Assembly (NCBI RefSeq): GCF_003570725.1
Contig: NZ_QWVS01000002.1
Span: 124,001-188,000 of the forward strand
Origin: Peribacillus asahii
GTDB taxonomy: Bacteria > Bacillota > Bacilli > Bacillales > DSM-1321
Direction of reading: 5' to 3'
DNA length: 64,000 nucleotides
A program made the position numbers and the translations under genes. A model generated the notes under the pieces. The model ran no database searches, had not been told where the DNA came from, and saw nothing but the letters and a program-made list of their open reading frames with translations. Below are positions 34,623-43,563 of this stretch, piece by piece (position 1 is the first letter of the stretch; every line of letters begins with the position of its first letter).

Positions 34623-34742
34623 TTATTCCACAAGCCTTACAATTCTACCACCCTCGTTTTCCCACTCATCCAGGCATATAACATCGTTTAAATCAACAAA
34701 TTTCTCGCTGTTTTCTGATATCAATAACTCTTTCTTTTCCAT
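34623..34742 (-). CDS. Small acidic protein, 39 residues
   Basis: ATG 34742 follows GGGGGGAT. The product begins MEKKELLISENSEKFVDLND and continues acidic (CLDEWENEGG) with no membrane helix or signal. No family is recognised. The clear ribosome binding site and location in a sporulation-gene stretch support a real small gene. The rest of 34323-34983 shows no other gene. Confidence 0.45.
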   Translation of the reverse strand: MEKKELLISENSEKFVDLNDVICLDEWENEGGRIVRLVE

Positions 34743-34983
34743 ACTATCCCCCCAGTTGTATAGAATAGTGTTTTCAAACTTTTATTAATGTGCCTGCTCT
34801 ATTTTATGCATAACGTATCTATGCGACTCAATAAACCGCCTTCATGTCTTCCCTTCATAAAAGTTTTCACGATTTGAAAATAAAGTAAATTACACCAAAA
34901 GTTAAAAGCTTCATTTCCTCATGAATGTTTCACCTTCTTTTGATAAATAGTAAATAGGATGATACCTTCAAGGAGGAAAGAAA

Positions 34984-35163
34984 ATGAACAAACAACGGGC
35001 ACAAGAAATTGCCAGTTCACCTGTTATGGCGAATGTTACCTATAATGGGGCAGCCATTTATATTCAACATGTTAATGATGAAAATGACACAGCAAGAATT
35101 TATCCTCTTGATGAACCAGAGAATGAACAAGAGGTTTTATTAACTAACTTAATCGAACATTAA
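34984..35163 (+). CDS. sspH: Small acid-soluble spore protein H
   Basis: 59 residues: MNKQRAQEIASSPVMANVTY, then IYIQHVNDEN, ARIYPLDEPENEQEV and TNLIEH. This follows B. subtilis SspH closely over the whole length. SspH is a minor spore-core protein made in the forespore, usually from a sigma-G promoter; the upstream AT-rich sequence has TGAATG-like and TAAATAG-like boxes but no firm match. AGGAGGAAAG precedes ATG 34984. A strong terminator follows at once. Confidence 0.9.
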   Translation: MNKQRAQEIASSPVMANVTYNGAAIYIQHVNDENDTARIYPLDEPENEQEVLLTNLIEH

Positions 35164-35169
35164 TACGAT

Positions 35170-35208
35170 GAAACAAGACTCCAATTGAAACAGTTGGAGT
35201 CTTGTTTC
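35170..35208 (+). terminator. Terminator of sspH
   Basis: A perfect 15-bp stem, GAAACAAGACTCCAA/TTGGAGTCTTGTTTC. Confidence 0.85.
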
Positions 35209-35312
35209 CTTATCTATCCTGTATCGGAGTAAATTTTATAAATATTCTCTTTACTTCACCTCACTCTAAATGGATAATTGTTATAAAACATTACATAAAA
35301 AGGTGATAAATT

Positions 35313-36089
35313 ATGACGAAGTTACTCATTATCAAATGTGGTGAAACGTTCCCAAGTATTAAAGAGCAATTCGGGGATTTTGAAGATATGATTATAAAAG
35401 GTACAAGTATTTCACATGACAACGTAGTAATCGCTCCTGTATATAAAGATGCGACCTCCTTACCTTCTCTAAATAAAATTGGAGTAATCATTATAACCGG
35501 TTCACATGCAATGGTCACCGATCACGAAGAATGGAGTGTTCAATTGATACGCTGGTTACAAGATATTAAGCAGGATAACATCCCCACACTAGGCATTTGT
35601 TATGGTCATCAATTACTGGCGGAGGCATTTGGCGGTCAAGTAAGTCATCATCCAAAAGGAATTGAAATCGGTACAACAAGTATCCAGCTAACAGATGCAG
35701 GCAAAGAACACCCTCTATTTAGTATCCTTCCTCATACATTTTTTGGTCATGTCACTCACTATCAATCTGTTATTAATCTGCCGAAACAAGCAACGATTCT
35801 CGCACAGAATGACTTTGAACAACATCAAGCTTTTATGATTGATCAGCATATTTTCGGTGTGCAATTTCATCCAGAATTTACAGCTCCTATTATTCATGCT
35901 TATATTGATGAACAAGCAGAGCGATTACAGGCGGATGGTTTTTCTATAACCGCTTTGCATGAAACCGTAATTGAACAAGATTATGGCCAAGTTTTGTTAG
36001 AAACGTTTGTTAGAAATGCCGGACTACCTATAACAGACACTTCTGTCGGCTATACATTATTTCAAGCAGCAACCAAAAATAAGAAATAG
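35313..36089 (+). CDS. Class I glutamine amidotransferase (GMP synthase-like)
   Basis: 258 residues. The GATase triad is visible: Cys in LGICYGHQLLAEAFGG (about residue 95) and His-Glu in VQFHPEF (about 189-191). The oxyanion region is IIITGSHAMVTDHEEW. There is no synthetase domain, so it belongs to the stand-alone group annotated as GMP synthase-like. These release ammonia from glutamine or hydrolyse gamma-glutamyl bonds; the substrate is unknown. AAGGTGAT precedes ATG 35313. Monocistronic with a strong terminator. Confidence 0.82.
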   Translation: MTKLLIIKCGETFPSIKEQFGDFEDMIIKGTSISHDNVVIAPVYKDATSLPSLNKIGVIIITGSHAMVTDHEEWSVQLIRWLQDIKQDNIPTLGICYGHQLLAEAFGGQVSHHPKGIEIGTTSIQLTDAGKEHPLFSILPHTFFGHVTHYQSVINLPKQATILAQNDFEQHQAFMIDQHIFGVQFHPEFTAPIIHAYIDEQAERLQADGFSITALHETVIEQDYGQVLLETFVRNAGLPITDTSVGYTLFQAATKNKK

Positions 36090-36102
36090 TTTTCTAGACC
36101 CT

Positions 36103-36144
36103 AAAAAAGCCAATCAAGCATTGAATCTTGATTGGCTCTTTTTA
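36103..36144. terminator. Bidirectional terminator, end of the TPP-regulated operon
   Basis: AGCCAATCAAG (36109-36119) pairs with CTTGATTGGCT (36127-36137), with A-run before and T-run after, so it serves both converging units. Confidence 0.85.
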
Positions 36145-36150
36145 TAAAAC

Positions 36151-36918
36151 TTACATCACAAATCCGCCATCTACAAATAGTGTTTGCCCTGTCATAAATT
36201 CACTCCAATCGGATGATAAAAATAAAACAGGACCTGCGATATCTTCCGGCTTTGCAATTCTTCGAAGCGGCGTTTGCGAAATGATTAGTTCTTTCAAACT
36301 CTCTTTTGTTTTTTTGCTCGCATCGGTTGGATAAACAAGGCCCGGTGCTACACAATTAACTCTTATACCAAAAGGTCCAAGCTCCACAGCTAAATTACGG
36401 GTATATCCCATTAATGCAGTTTTAGCCGTGTTATATTCATGATAAGGAACCAACGGTCTTTCTACTAAATTACTAATGATATTCACAATGCTTCCGCTGC
36501 TTTGTTTTTTCATAATTGGCAGCACTGCTTGACATATATAATGCGTTGACCTTACTGCTCCATCAATTTGTCCTTGATAATCCTCCCATGTGAGCTGCCA
36601 AGCCATTTTTCGTTGTTCAGGATCAAAGACATAAGGTTTAAATGCATTATTCACCACTACATCCAGTCGTCCCGCTTCAAGCACAATTTGCTCAATCATC
36701 GAATGAACAGCCTCTTCGGACGTAACATCTGCTTGAATCGCCCAAGCATCTCCTCCAACTTCGATACAAGCTGACACAATTTTTTCAGCTGCTTCAACAT
36801 TTTTCAAATAATTGACGATAACGAACGCCCCTTCTTTTGCAAATTCAAGGGCAATCGCTGCTCCAATTCCTCGGCTGGAGCCTGTAACAAGAACGACTTT
36901 TCCGCTAAATTTCCCCAT
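36151..36918 (-). CDS. Short-chain dehydrogenase/reductase, last gene of the TPP-riboswitch operon
   Basis: 255 residues, classical SDR. The cofactor motif is TGSSRGIG (13-20), followed by NNAF, catalytic Ser in IVNIISN and Tyr-Lys in YNTAK, and the C-terminal MTGQTLFVDGGF seen in FabG-like proteins. It starts 14 bases after the lipoprotein gene. Under a TPP riboswitch and with LuxE- and LuxC-like enzymes, its likely job is reducing the aldehyde they make to an alcohol, which is an inference from context. An unrelated SDR role in fatty acid synthesis is less likely here. Confidence 0.85.
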   Translation of the reverse strand: MGKFSGKVVLVTGSSRGIGAAIALEFAKEGAFVIVNYLKNVEAAEKIVSACIEVGGDAWAIQADVTSEEAVHSMIEQIVLEAGRLDVVVNNAFKPYVFDPEQRKMAWQLTWEDYQGQIDGAVRSTHYICQAVLPIMKKQSSGSIVNIISNLVERPLVPYHEYNTAKTALMGYTRNLAVELGPFGIRVNCVAPGLVYPTDASKKTKESLKELIISQTPLRRIAKPEDIAGPVLFLSSDWSEFMTGQTLFVDGGFVM

Positions 36919-36932
36919 GTGTTCGTTCTCCT

Positions 36933-37949
36933 TTATTGTTTTGGAAGTAATGTATCAACTACTACCTCATCCATATTGAGCTTTTCTTTAATCAACCCTA
37001 ATTTTTGATACGTATCCGCACCATCCTGCAAGATATTCGCATCAAGTGCCCCTAAACCATGTTGCTCTGTTTCAGGAGATACGCTAGAAGCATTACGAAG
37101 CTTAATAATTTCTAAGTTTTGTTGCTCATCTTTCCCATCGATTGCATAGGTTTTAGCCAAAGCAGCCGCTTCTTCCGGACTCTCAATCATCCATTGTGCA
37201 CTATTACGATAAGCTTCCAAGAAATCCTTCAATTCTTGCTGCTTTTCTTGATATGTTTTTTCTGTTACAACAAATACATCACTCGGTACATTTAAGTAGT
37301 CTTTCACATTCATCACATTGACTTCCTCTAAACCTTTTGCTTGTCCCACAACTAGTCCCGTATCCGTCGCAGCTGTTGCATCTACTTGCCCTTGCATTAA
37401 TGGGGCAAAGTTTAAAAGGCCTGTCTCAACAATTTTTACATCATTTTCCGAAAGGCCGACCTGATGTAATAACACTAATAAGTTTTGACGTGTTCCACTT
37501 GATAGACTATAGACGCCAATTGTTTTTCCTTTTAAATCTTCGGGTTTATTAATATTGGCTTCCTTTAGTGATACGATGTTAAATACATTTTGCGGATAAA
37601 TATTGTAAATAACTTTTAGCTTTTCACCTTTATCTAATGCGAAAAATAGTGAACCTGGATCAGTAAAAGCGATATCTGCTTTCCCGGATAAAATATTTTT
37701 AATCGCATCGCCACCGCCTGCACCAGGAATAATCGTTACATCCAATCCTTTATCTTTGAAGAAATGCTTCTTCTCATCGACTAATAAATTCGTTTGTTCT
37801 GTAAGTGGCTTACTCCAGTTCGCTACTCGAATCGTTTGAACGTCTGTTGAACTAGATTTCGCCGTTTCTTTATTTTCACCCTTTGCTCCACACGCTGACA
37901 TCAATACGGTCATACATAATAAAATCGTGACTAACCATCTTTTTTTCAT
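36933..37949 (-). CDS. ABC transporter lipoprotein, NMT1/THI5-type (thiamine-precursor binding candidate)
   Basis: 338 residues. Signal peptide MKKRWLVTILLCMTVLMSAC with lipobox Cys20. The mature part is an NMT1/THI5-like or SsuA-like solute binder: VANWSKPLTEQTNLLVDEKKHFF, PGAGGGDAIKNILSGKADIAFTDPGSL and LKGKTIGVYSLSSGTRQN. Proteins of this type bind thiamine pyrimidines (ThiY), sulfonates or nitrate. The TPP riboswitch upstream points to a thiamine-related ligand. Its ATG overlaps the permease stop by four bases. Confidence 0.87.
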   Translation of the reverse strand: MKKRWLVTILLCMTVLMSACGAKGENKETAKSSSTDVQTIRVANWSKPLTEQTNLLVDEKKHFFKDKGLDVTIIPGAGGGDAIKNILSGKADIAFTDPGSLFFALDKGEKLKVIYNIYPQNVFNIVSLKEANINKPEDLKGKTIGVYSLSSGTRQNLLVLLHQVGLSENDVKIVETGLLNFAPLMQGQVDATAATDTGLVVGQAKGLEEVNVMNVKDYLNVPSDVFVVTEKTYQEKQQELKDFLEAYRNSAQWMIESPEEAAALAKTYAIDGKDEQQNLEIIKLRNASSVSPETEQHGLGALDANILQDGADTYQKLGLIKEKLNMDEVVVDTLLPKQ

Positions 37950-38704
37950 TGTTTATTCCCCCTCATATATTTCTTTAATACAGTAACTTCTAATACATAA
38001 ATTAATTGATATAAAACCATGCCCATTACAGTTAATAGAATTAACACAGCAAACATTAACGGCGTGTCCATCATCCCTTGCGACGCGACGATGAGCGCCC
38101 CTAATCCATCGCTTCCCCCAATAAACTCGCCAACAACGGCTCCTACTACGGCTAATACAACCGCTACTCGAAGTCCGGCTAGAATCCCTGGCAGACCATT
38201 AGGAATTTTCAAATGAATTAATGTTTGCCAGCGTGTGACTCGAAGCATATGAAATAACTCTTGTTTTTGTTTATCCGTAGATTGAATGGCCGTAATCGTA
38301 TTCTCCAATAATGGAAAAAAGCAAATTAGGGCGGTGATTATAATTTTCGATGTCATACCAAAACCAAACCATAGAATAAATAAAGGGGCCAAAGCAAGCT
38401 TAGGAACAGCTTGGCTCGCAATGATATAAGGAGAAAGAAGCTTTCTTAAAAATTCAATCTCCCCCATAATCACACCAACGATAAATCCCCCGACACAGCC
38501 AATTACCAAGCCTAACAACACTTCTGATAGCGTTCGTAAAATATGTGGAATAAAGTATCCACTTTGCAGACCATCTACTAAAGTCGCAACAATAACCGTA
38601 GGGGCTGGCAAAACAAGCTCTGACATAAAGCTTGCACTATATTCCCAAATGATGAGGAAGATAATAAATAATAGAATCGAGTATAACGGGAGACTTTTCA
38701 TCAC
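37946..38704 (-). CDS. ABC transporter permease (SsuC/ThiX type)
   Basis: 252 residues with six membrane helices. The EAA loop is HMLRVTRWQTLIHLKIPNGLPGILAGLRVAVVLAVVGA in pattern (about residues 140-180), typical of BPD_transp_1 permeases of the SsuC/TauC/ThiX group. It overlaps the ATPase gene and the lipoprotein gene by four bases each (ATGA junctions), so the three are co-translated. It forms the membrane channel for the importer. Confidence 0.9.
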   Translation of the reverse strand: MMKSLPLYSILLFIIFLIIWEYSASFMSELVLPAPTVIVATLVDGLQSGYFIPHILRTLSEVLLGLVIGCVGGFIVGVIMGEIEFLRKLLSPYIIASQAVPKLALAPLFILWFGFGMTSKIIITALICFFPLLENTITAIQSTDKQKQELFHMLRVTRWQTLIHLKIPNGLPGILAGLRVAVVLAVVGAVVGEFIGGSDGLGALIVASQGMMDTPLMFAVLILLTVMGMVLYQLIYVLEVTVLKKYMRGNKQ

Positions 38705-39444
38705 CTATTTCCTCCCAATACATGTCGTAACGTCAAACACAACTCATTAAAATACGGTGCATATTTCATTTCTACATGTCTCTCTTTTTCTAATTTCACA
38801 GCCGTATCAAAAATGAGTTGGCCTTGATCCATGACCGCAATCCGATCTGACAAATACACGGCTTCTGCGATATCATGCGTAATAAAAAGAACCGTTGTAT
38901 GACGGGTCTTACAAATTTTCAGCAAATCATCTTGTAGTTCTTCTCTTGTAATAGCATCTAGAGCGGCAAATGGTTCATCTAGAAACAGCATCGTTGGTTT
39001 TTGAATCAATGCTCTCGCAATAGCGACGCGACTTTGTTGCCCTCCAGATAGTTGGGTAGGATAACGATCTAAATAAGTCGTTAAACCAACCATCTCTAAT
39101 ACTTCTAATCCATACTGTCGATCTTGTTTCGTAATTTTTCTTTTCAACGAAATTGGAAGCAGCACATTTTCTAATACCGTTTTCCATTCTAATAAGGTAG
39201 GAGATTGGAACACAAAACCACATTCATCTAACGGCCCTGTTACTTCTTTTCCTTTCAAACGAATCATTCCCGAATGAGATGGAAGCAAGCCCGCTGCAAG
39301 CTTTAATAACGTTGTCTTTCCACAGCCGCTTTTCCCTAGAAAGCAATGAAACTCCCCTTCTTCAATAGACCAGTTTACTCCATGCAGCACAGTTGTCTTC
39401 TCTTGATAACTATAAGTCAAATCCTCAATTTTTAAAAAACTCAT
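38701..39444 (-). CDS. ABC transporter ATPase (SsuB/ThiZ type)
   Basis: 247 residues. Walker A GKSGCGKTT (38-46), Q-loop FVFQSPTLLEW, signature LSGGQQSRVAIARAL, Walker B PTMLFLDEPFAALD and switch His in LFITHDIAEAVYL. It belongs to the SsuB/TauB/ThiZ group that energises SsuC-type permeases. It starts 11 bases after the LuxC-like gene, within the TPP-riboswitch operon. Confidence 0.92.
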   Translation of the reverse strand: MSFLKIEDLTYSYQEKTTVLHGVNWSIEEGEFHCFLGKSGCGKTTLLKLAAGLLPSHSGMIRLKGKEVTGPLDECGFVFQSPTLLEWKTVLENVLLPISLKRKITKQDRQYGLEVLEMVGLTTYLDRYPTQLSGGQQSRVAIARALIQKPTMLFLDEPFAALDAITREELQDDLLKICKTRHTTVLFITHDIAEAVYLSDRIAVMDQGQLIFDTAVKLEKERHVEMKYAPYFNELCLTLRHVLGGNR

Positions 39445-39455
39445 CTGCTAACCTC

Positions 39456-40907
39456 CTAATCTGCATAAGGAGCCAACTCTTCACTTAATTGTTGAGCTGA
39501 AGCTTCGATATCAACCATATTAATTAAATCAAGCACATTAAAGCGACCGTCATGATGCCATCCAGCTTCCGGAGATGTCATATTTCCCAATGCCGTCATT
39601 CGAGTTACACCGACACTCCCTAGCAGATGAGACCATTGGAACAATTCAGATGGACTAGCAGCAATTCCAACCGTTTGCAAGTAATCCCGATGCATAAGAA
39701 GGCCTTCCGTCACCTCTTCTATATGATTAAATTCTTTCACTTTTACAACACGATTTAAACTGCTTGGTGTAAGGCTAAGATCGGAATCTTCAAAAACAAC
39801 AGTCCAGTCGTTTTGGTTACTGCCTAATACTTCATTATTTGGATTCGAGAACAGGTTCATTTCTTCTTTATTTTTCCAAGCAGCCATCTCCATCGATTCG
39901 GCCATTGACAGTTTTCTTCTCGGAAACCTTCTATTAAACGCCTCTAGTTCATGACCTATATATCTAGCAAATTCTTTCGGAGAAACATTTCCTCCTTTTT
40001 GCACATAGAAAACATGCGGAGAGTAACAGCCTTGCTGGTCATAACGCATCACATCCAATGCAGCCAAATGGGCCGTCTGCAAAGCTTTAAGAGAATCAAG
40101 AGATGCTTTTGAAACAATGCCAAAACTTAGCTTGTGTCCAAATGATAAAAATCTTTTAGTAATTGGAATCCGACTTCGTAGAGCTTCCATCGCTTCATTG
40201 CCTCCGTATCCGACGACAATATCTGTTTGCTGAAAAATAAAACGTTCTCTCTCCTCTTCACCACCCTTCCACCAAAGAACGGCAAAGCAATCTGCTAATC
40301 TTGGTTCTATTTCTACTAAAAGCTTAGCAAACCAGCCGGCAAATAATGGCTCAGCACTCGATACCTTCCCAATATTCCCTGCTTTCACTAACAAACCAGA
40401 TATAAAGCTCCATAAAGGAAGACCAGGCACATTCCCTGACCAAATATGCGTAATTAAATCAGGACTAAAAGCCTTCGAAAATCCACCTTTTACTCTCGGC
40501 TGAAAATCATCTAACAACAATGGATTTCCTAAATCTTCAACAAGAAAACGCTGCAGTTCATGTTTTCGAAACGTTTTTAAATAAGAAGTCAAACCAAGTC
40601 TTATCATTTCCTCATCATAGCCTGTTACAATCGGCAATACTTTTTCAGCTTTTTGTCGATAAAATGAATCACGATCTAGAAATCTATGAATCGCTTCATC
40701 AATGATATTCATTAACTCATTAACAGAAAAAGATTTTAACACCTTACGGCTGCTATGCTTAATCTTGTCCATTAACCTGCTCATTTGTTCATTTGTAAGA
40801 ATCGGGATCTCTACTTCTATTATTTCTTGATTTCTTTCGAATAGAAGCACCTTTGTCTCAAATGATTCTTCTCCTATATTCGGAATATATCCAGCGATTT
40901 CTCTCAT
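39456..40907 (-). CDS. LuxC-like acyl-CoA/acyl-protein reductase
   Basis: 483 residues of the LuxC family (PF05893-type). The nucleotide site region has GKVSSAEPLFAGWF (180-193) and VVGYGGNEAM (231-240). The catalytic Cys294 lies in YDQQGCYSPHVFYV, matching the acyl-cysteine site of LuxC. LuxC takes an acyl group from LuxE or CoA onto this cysteine and reduces it with NADPH to the aldehyde. It overlaps the LuxE-like gene by four bases (ATGA), so the two proteins are made together, as in lux operons. No luxAB or luxD is present. The aldehyde product is unknown; the TPP riboswitch suggests a thiamine-related one. Confidence 0.88.
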   Translation of the reverse strand: MREIAGYIPNIGEESFETKVLLFERNQEIIEVEIPILTNEQMSRLMDKIKHSSRKVLKSFSVNELMNIIDEAIHRFLDRDSFYRQKAEKVLPIVTGYDEEMIRLGLTSYLKTFRKHELQRFLVEDLGNPLLLDDFQPRVKGGFSKAFSPDLITHIWSGNVPGLPLWSFISGLLVKAGNIGKVSSAEPLFAGWFAKLLVEIEPRLADCFAVLWWKGGEEERERFIFQQTDIVVGYGGNEAMEALRSRIPITKRFLSFGHKLSFGIVSKASLDSLKALQTAHLAALDVMRYDQQGCYSPHVFYVQKGGNVSPKEFARYIGHELEAFNRRFPRRKLSMAESMEMAAWKNKEEMNLFSNPNNEVLGSNQNDWTVVFEDSDLSLTPSSLNRVVKVKEFNHIEEVTEGLLMHRDYLQTVGIAASPSELFQWSHLLGSVGVTRMTALGNMTSPEAGWHHDGRFNVLDLINMVDIEASAQQLSEELAPYAD

Positions 40908-41992
40908 TTCTCCAATCCCTTTGAAGCCTTTAAAAATTCTGCCATCGCTAGCGAACAGCCTTTTGCTTCTGTTCCTTCCACTCTTCCTAATAAAAGAAAA
41001 CCACCTGCAACGAAGACACCAACATCTTCTGTTAAAATCGTAGAAACAGAATTCACATTAGCAAGATCGCAATGAACAATAACGCCTCGTTCTCCTTTTG
41101 TTACTTCTTCACCTGTTAACGGATTTACCACTCGCGTTTTAATCCAATTTGGTCCTGATTTAATAGCAGGAACAGATTGATTTCCATTGTCATACAGCTG
41201 TGTACTCAGCTCGGTCATGCCGTACATATTGATACACGCGGCACGATCGACTCCTAAATATGTAGAAAGCAACTGATAAAACTCATCCAACTCTAATTCT
41301 TTAGATTGTTTTTTAAAACCGCCCGTATCAAGAACTTTACTTCCTTTTGGTAGAGTAAAAGTTTGGTTCCCACGCTCTAGTTCTTCTAAAAGGTGAACAA
41401 AGCTATAACTTGCACCTAAAAGCGCATAAGGTTCTCCAGTTGCTTCGGCATTCCTCAGCTCTTTCTGTAAGCCTTCCATATCAAGCTCATGATTTTGTAT
41501 AAAATAACGGCTATCTTCTGTCCCAAATCTTTCTTTTGCGAGTTTTAAATAACGAGCTAAAGAAGAATTAGGCATCTCCTGTTCTGTTGGAAATAAGATT
41601 CCCATCCGAATTTTATCGGTATTCCCCATAAATCTTTCTTGGAAATTTTTAATCATCGACTTATCAAATATGTCTAATGTTGGATGATAATGTTTACCTC
41701 TAATTCCTTGTGTTGTACCACTTGTCATATAAATCGCTTCTGCTTGCTCCGGATCACAACAGCTCAAAGTAACATCTTTAAAAGCATTAATCGGTACTGG
41801 TGGAATGTCTCTCCAAGTTTTCACAGTGCGCGGCGTTTTTCCTTTTTGAGAACAAAAAGTTCGATACGGAATGTTATATTGATAGTGATAGCGAAATAAT
41901 TGTAAAGCCTGCTGATTAAACCTTTCCTCGGTAGATTCATTACGATCGATAAATTGAGCTGTCGATTCAATCATTTCTTTTTGAGTCATCAT
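40904..41992 (-). CDS. LuxE-like acyl-protein synthetase (ATP-dependent carboxylate activation)
   Basis: 362 residues from ATG 41992 (AAAGGA upstream; the longer frame from 42067 runs through the riboswitch terminator). Adenylate-forming motifs: YMTSGTTQG (88-96), LDTGGFKKQS (221-230) and NMYGMTELS (255-263). The C-terminal LLLGRVEGTEAKGCSLAM contains Cys346, in the place where LuxE carries its acyl thioester. LuxE activates a carboxylic acid as acyl-AMP, moves it to this cysteine, then passes it to LuxC. First gene of the operon behind a TPP riboswitch. The chain could be a fatty acid, but a thiamine-derived carboxylate fits the regulation better. Confidence 0.87.
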   Translation of the reverse strand: MMTQKEMIESTAQFIDRNESTEERFNQQALQLFRYHYQYNIPYRTFCSQKGKTPRTVKTWRDIPPVPINAFKDVTLSCCDPEQAEAIYMTSGTTQGIRGKHYHPTLDIFDKSMIKNFQERFMGNTDKIRMGILFPTEQEMPNSSLARYLKLAKERFGTEDSRYFIQNHELDMEGLQKELRNAEATGEPYALLGASYSFVHLLEELERGNQTFTLPKGSKVLDTGGFKKQSKELELDEFYQLLSTYLGVDRAACINMYGMTELSTQLYDNGNQSVPAIKSGPNWIKTRVVNPLTGEEVTKGERGVIVHCDLANVNSVSTILTEDVGVFVAGGFLLLGRVEGTEAKGCSLAMAEFLKASKGLEK

Positions 41993-42037
41993 GTTTATCC
42001 GTTCCTTTCTATGTAACCAATTACTTTCTAATAGCGC

Positions 42038-42065
42038 AAAAAAGCACTTTGCGTACGCAAAGTGC
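42038..42065 (-). terminator. Expression-platform terminator of the TPP riboswitch
   Basis: A perfect 22-base palindrome (42044-42065, arms GCACTTTGCG and CGCAAAGTGC) is followed on the minus strand by six Ts (42043-42038), between riboswitch and LuxE-like gene. This fits transcription attenuation when TPP is bound. Confidence 0.9.
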
Positions 42066-42087
42066 AAAAAATACAGAGTAATCCCCT

Positions 42088-42184
42088 TATCACTTCCCTA
42101 CGCTGGCATGACCCAACAGGTTCAAACGGTCTACGGTAGATTAACCGTACTCTCAGCCTGATTCCACAGACTCCCGATATCATT
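42088..42184 (-). ncRNA. TPP riboswitch (THI element)
   Basis: The minus strand contains the conserved THI-box parts in order: CAGGCTGAGAGTACGG, a variable stem (TTAATCTACCG), GACCGTTTGAACCTG, TTGGGTCATGCCAGCGTAGG and GAAGTGATA, which closes P1 with TATC at the 5' end. CTGAGA and the GCCAGCGTAGGGAA block are the pyrimidine- and pyrophosphate-sensing cores. It therefore places the six downstream genes under thiamine pyrophosphate repression. Confidence 0.95.
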
Positions 42185-42198
42185 TATTTTTTATACAC

Positions 42199-42227
42199 AG
42201 AATACCCTTTCTTTTGGTAAAATGCAA
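42199..42227 (-). promoter_or_regulatory. Promoter of the TPP-regulated operon
   Basis: Minus strand -35 TTGCAT (42227-42222), exactly 17 bases, then -10 TATTCT (42204-42199). The start point would fall a few bases before the riboswitch. Confidence 0.7.
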
Positions 42228-42231
42228 TCAT

Positions 42232-42265
42232 AAAAAAACCTATACTCCAAATGAAGTACAGGTTT
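42232..42265 (-). terminator. Terminator of proBA
   Basis: AAACCTGTACT and AGTATAGGTTT pair around an eight-base loop, followed by seven Ts on the minus strand. Confidence 0.85.
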
Positions 42266-42294
42266 CACTCAATCTCGTTTATCTACAAACCCGC

Positions 42295-43542
42295 TTAACC
42301 GCGGATTTGTCCTTGTCCATAAATAAAATATTTAGTAGATGTTAAAGCAGGTAATCCCATTGGTCCACGTGCATGAAGCTTTTGCGTACTGATTCCAATT
42401 TCAGCACCGTAACCAAATTCAAAACCATCTGTAAAACGTGTAGAAGCATTATGATAAACAGCAGCTGCATCAACACCATTTAAGAAAATGTCTGCATTTT
42501 CTGCATTTTTCGTAATAATAGCTTCAGAATGATTCGTACCATACTGATTAATATGCTCAACAGCTTCTGTAACATCCTTCACAATTTTCACACTCAATTT
42601 CAGTGCTAAATATTCCGTTGCCCAATCTTCTTCTGTTGCTTGCTTCGCCTCTGAAAAAGCCGTACAGACCGTTTCATCTCCGTATAGTTCAATTCCTTTA
42701 CCTTGAAGAACCGCTAATAAGTCCGTCCCATTTTTAGCAAACCAGCTTTCATGAATGAGCAAACTTTCAATTGCATTACATACAGATGGACGCTGTGTTT
42801 TTCCATTGATTACGATATTTTCTGCCATCTCATAATCAGCTGATTCATCAATGAAAATGTGACAGTTACCAGCACCCGTTTCCAGAACAGGCACAGTCGA
42901 TTCACGAACAACGGTATCAATTAAATTTTTACCTCCACGTGGAATTAATACATCTAAATATTCATTCAAATGAAATAATTCTTTCGCTGTTTCACGACTT
43001 GTATCTTCCATTAATTGAACCGCATCAACTGGTAAAGATGTTTGCGCCAATGCCTTATGAATCGACCCAACAAGCGCTTGATTAGAGTAGCTTGCAGACG
43101 AACTCCCTCGTAAAATAACCGCATTTCCTGTTTTTAATGATAATGTAGCCGCATCAATCGTTACATTTGGTCTCGCTTCATAAATCATACCAATTACACC
43201 GATTGGAACACGATTTTTTTTAATAAGCAAGCCGTTTTCTTTCTCAATGGTCTCTAAGCTTTCACCGACTGGATCTTTTAAGTCAATCAGTAAACGAATA
43301 GCGGCTGACATATCTTCAATACGCTTTTCGTTTAACATAATACGATCTAATATCGAGTCAGGCAGACCATTTTTCTTTCCTTGTTCTAAATCTTTCGCAT
43401 TTTCACTTATTAAATAATCTTTATCTGCCAATAATTGATCCGCAATTTTTGCTAATGCTTCATTTTTTTCAGCTGTTGTTTTTCCACTCATTTTATAACT
43501 TGCCGCTTTGGCCGCTTTTCCTCTTACAATCACTTCACTCAT
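42295..43542 (-). CDS. proA: Gamma-glutamyl phosphate reductase
   Basis: 415 residues, the usual size. Aldehyde dehydrogenase fold with [32 protein letters not shown], and the catalytic cysteine in the [14 protein letters not shown] block (about 250-262). [15 protein letters not shown] lies near the end. It reduces glutamyl-5-phosphate to the semialdehyde, step two of proline synthesis. It lies 21 bases after proB and is co-transcribed with it behind a proline T-box. Confidence 0.96.
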   Translation of the reverse strand: MSEVIVRGKAAKAASYKMSGKTTAEKNEALAKIADQLLADKDYLISENAKDLEQGKKNGLPDSILDRIMLNEKRIEDMSAAIRLLIDLKDPVGESLETIEKENGLLIKKNRVPIGVIGMIYEARPNVTIDAATLSLKTGNAVILRGSSSASYSNQALVGSIHKALAQTSLPVDAVQLMEDTSRETAKELFHLNEYLDVLIPRGGKNLIDTVVRESTVPVLETGAGNCHIFIDESADYEMAENIVINGKTQRPSVCNAIESLLIHESWFAKNGTDLLAVLQGKGIELYGDETVCTAFSEAKQATEEDWATEYLALKLSVKIVKDVTEAVEHINQYGTNHSEAIITKNAENADIFLNGVDAAAVYHNASTRFTDGFEFGYGAEIGISTQKLHARGPMGLPALTSTKYFIYGQGQIRG

Positions 43543-43563
43543 TACTAACTCCCCCTTTTTAAT

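Noticed and set aside
35313..36089. GatD partner of a MurT-type lipid II amidase
   Set aside because: The amidotransferase is of the GMP synthase-like group and is not next to a murT gene; the MurE-like protein at 2.6 kb is far away and unlinked.
39456..41992. Bioluminescence operon
   Set aside because: Only luxC- and luxE-like genes are present; no luciferase subunits or luxD, and the operon is under a TPP riboswitch with an importer.
41993..42067. Longer N-terminus for the LuxE-like protein
   Set aside because: That frame runs through the riboswitch terminator hairpin; ATG 41992 has its own ribosome binding site.
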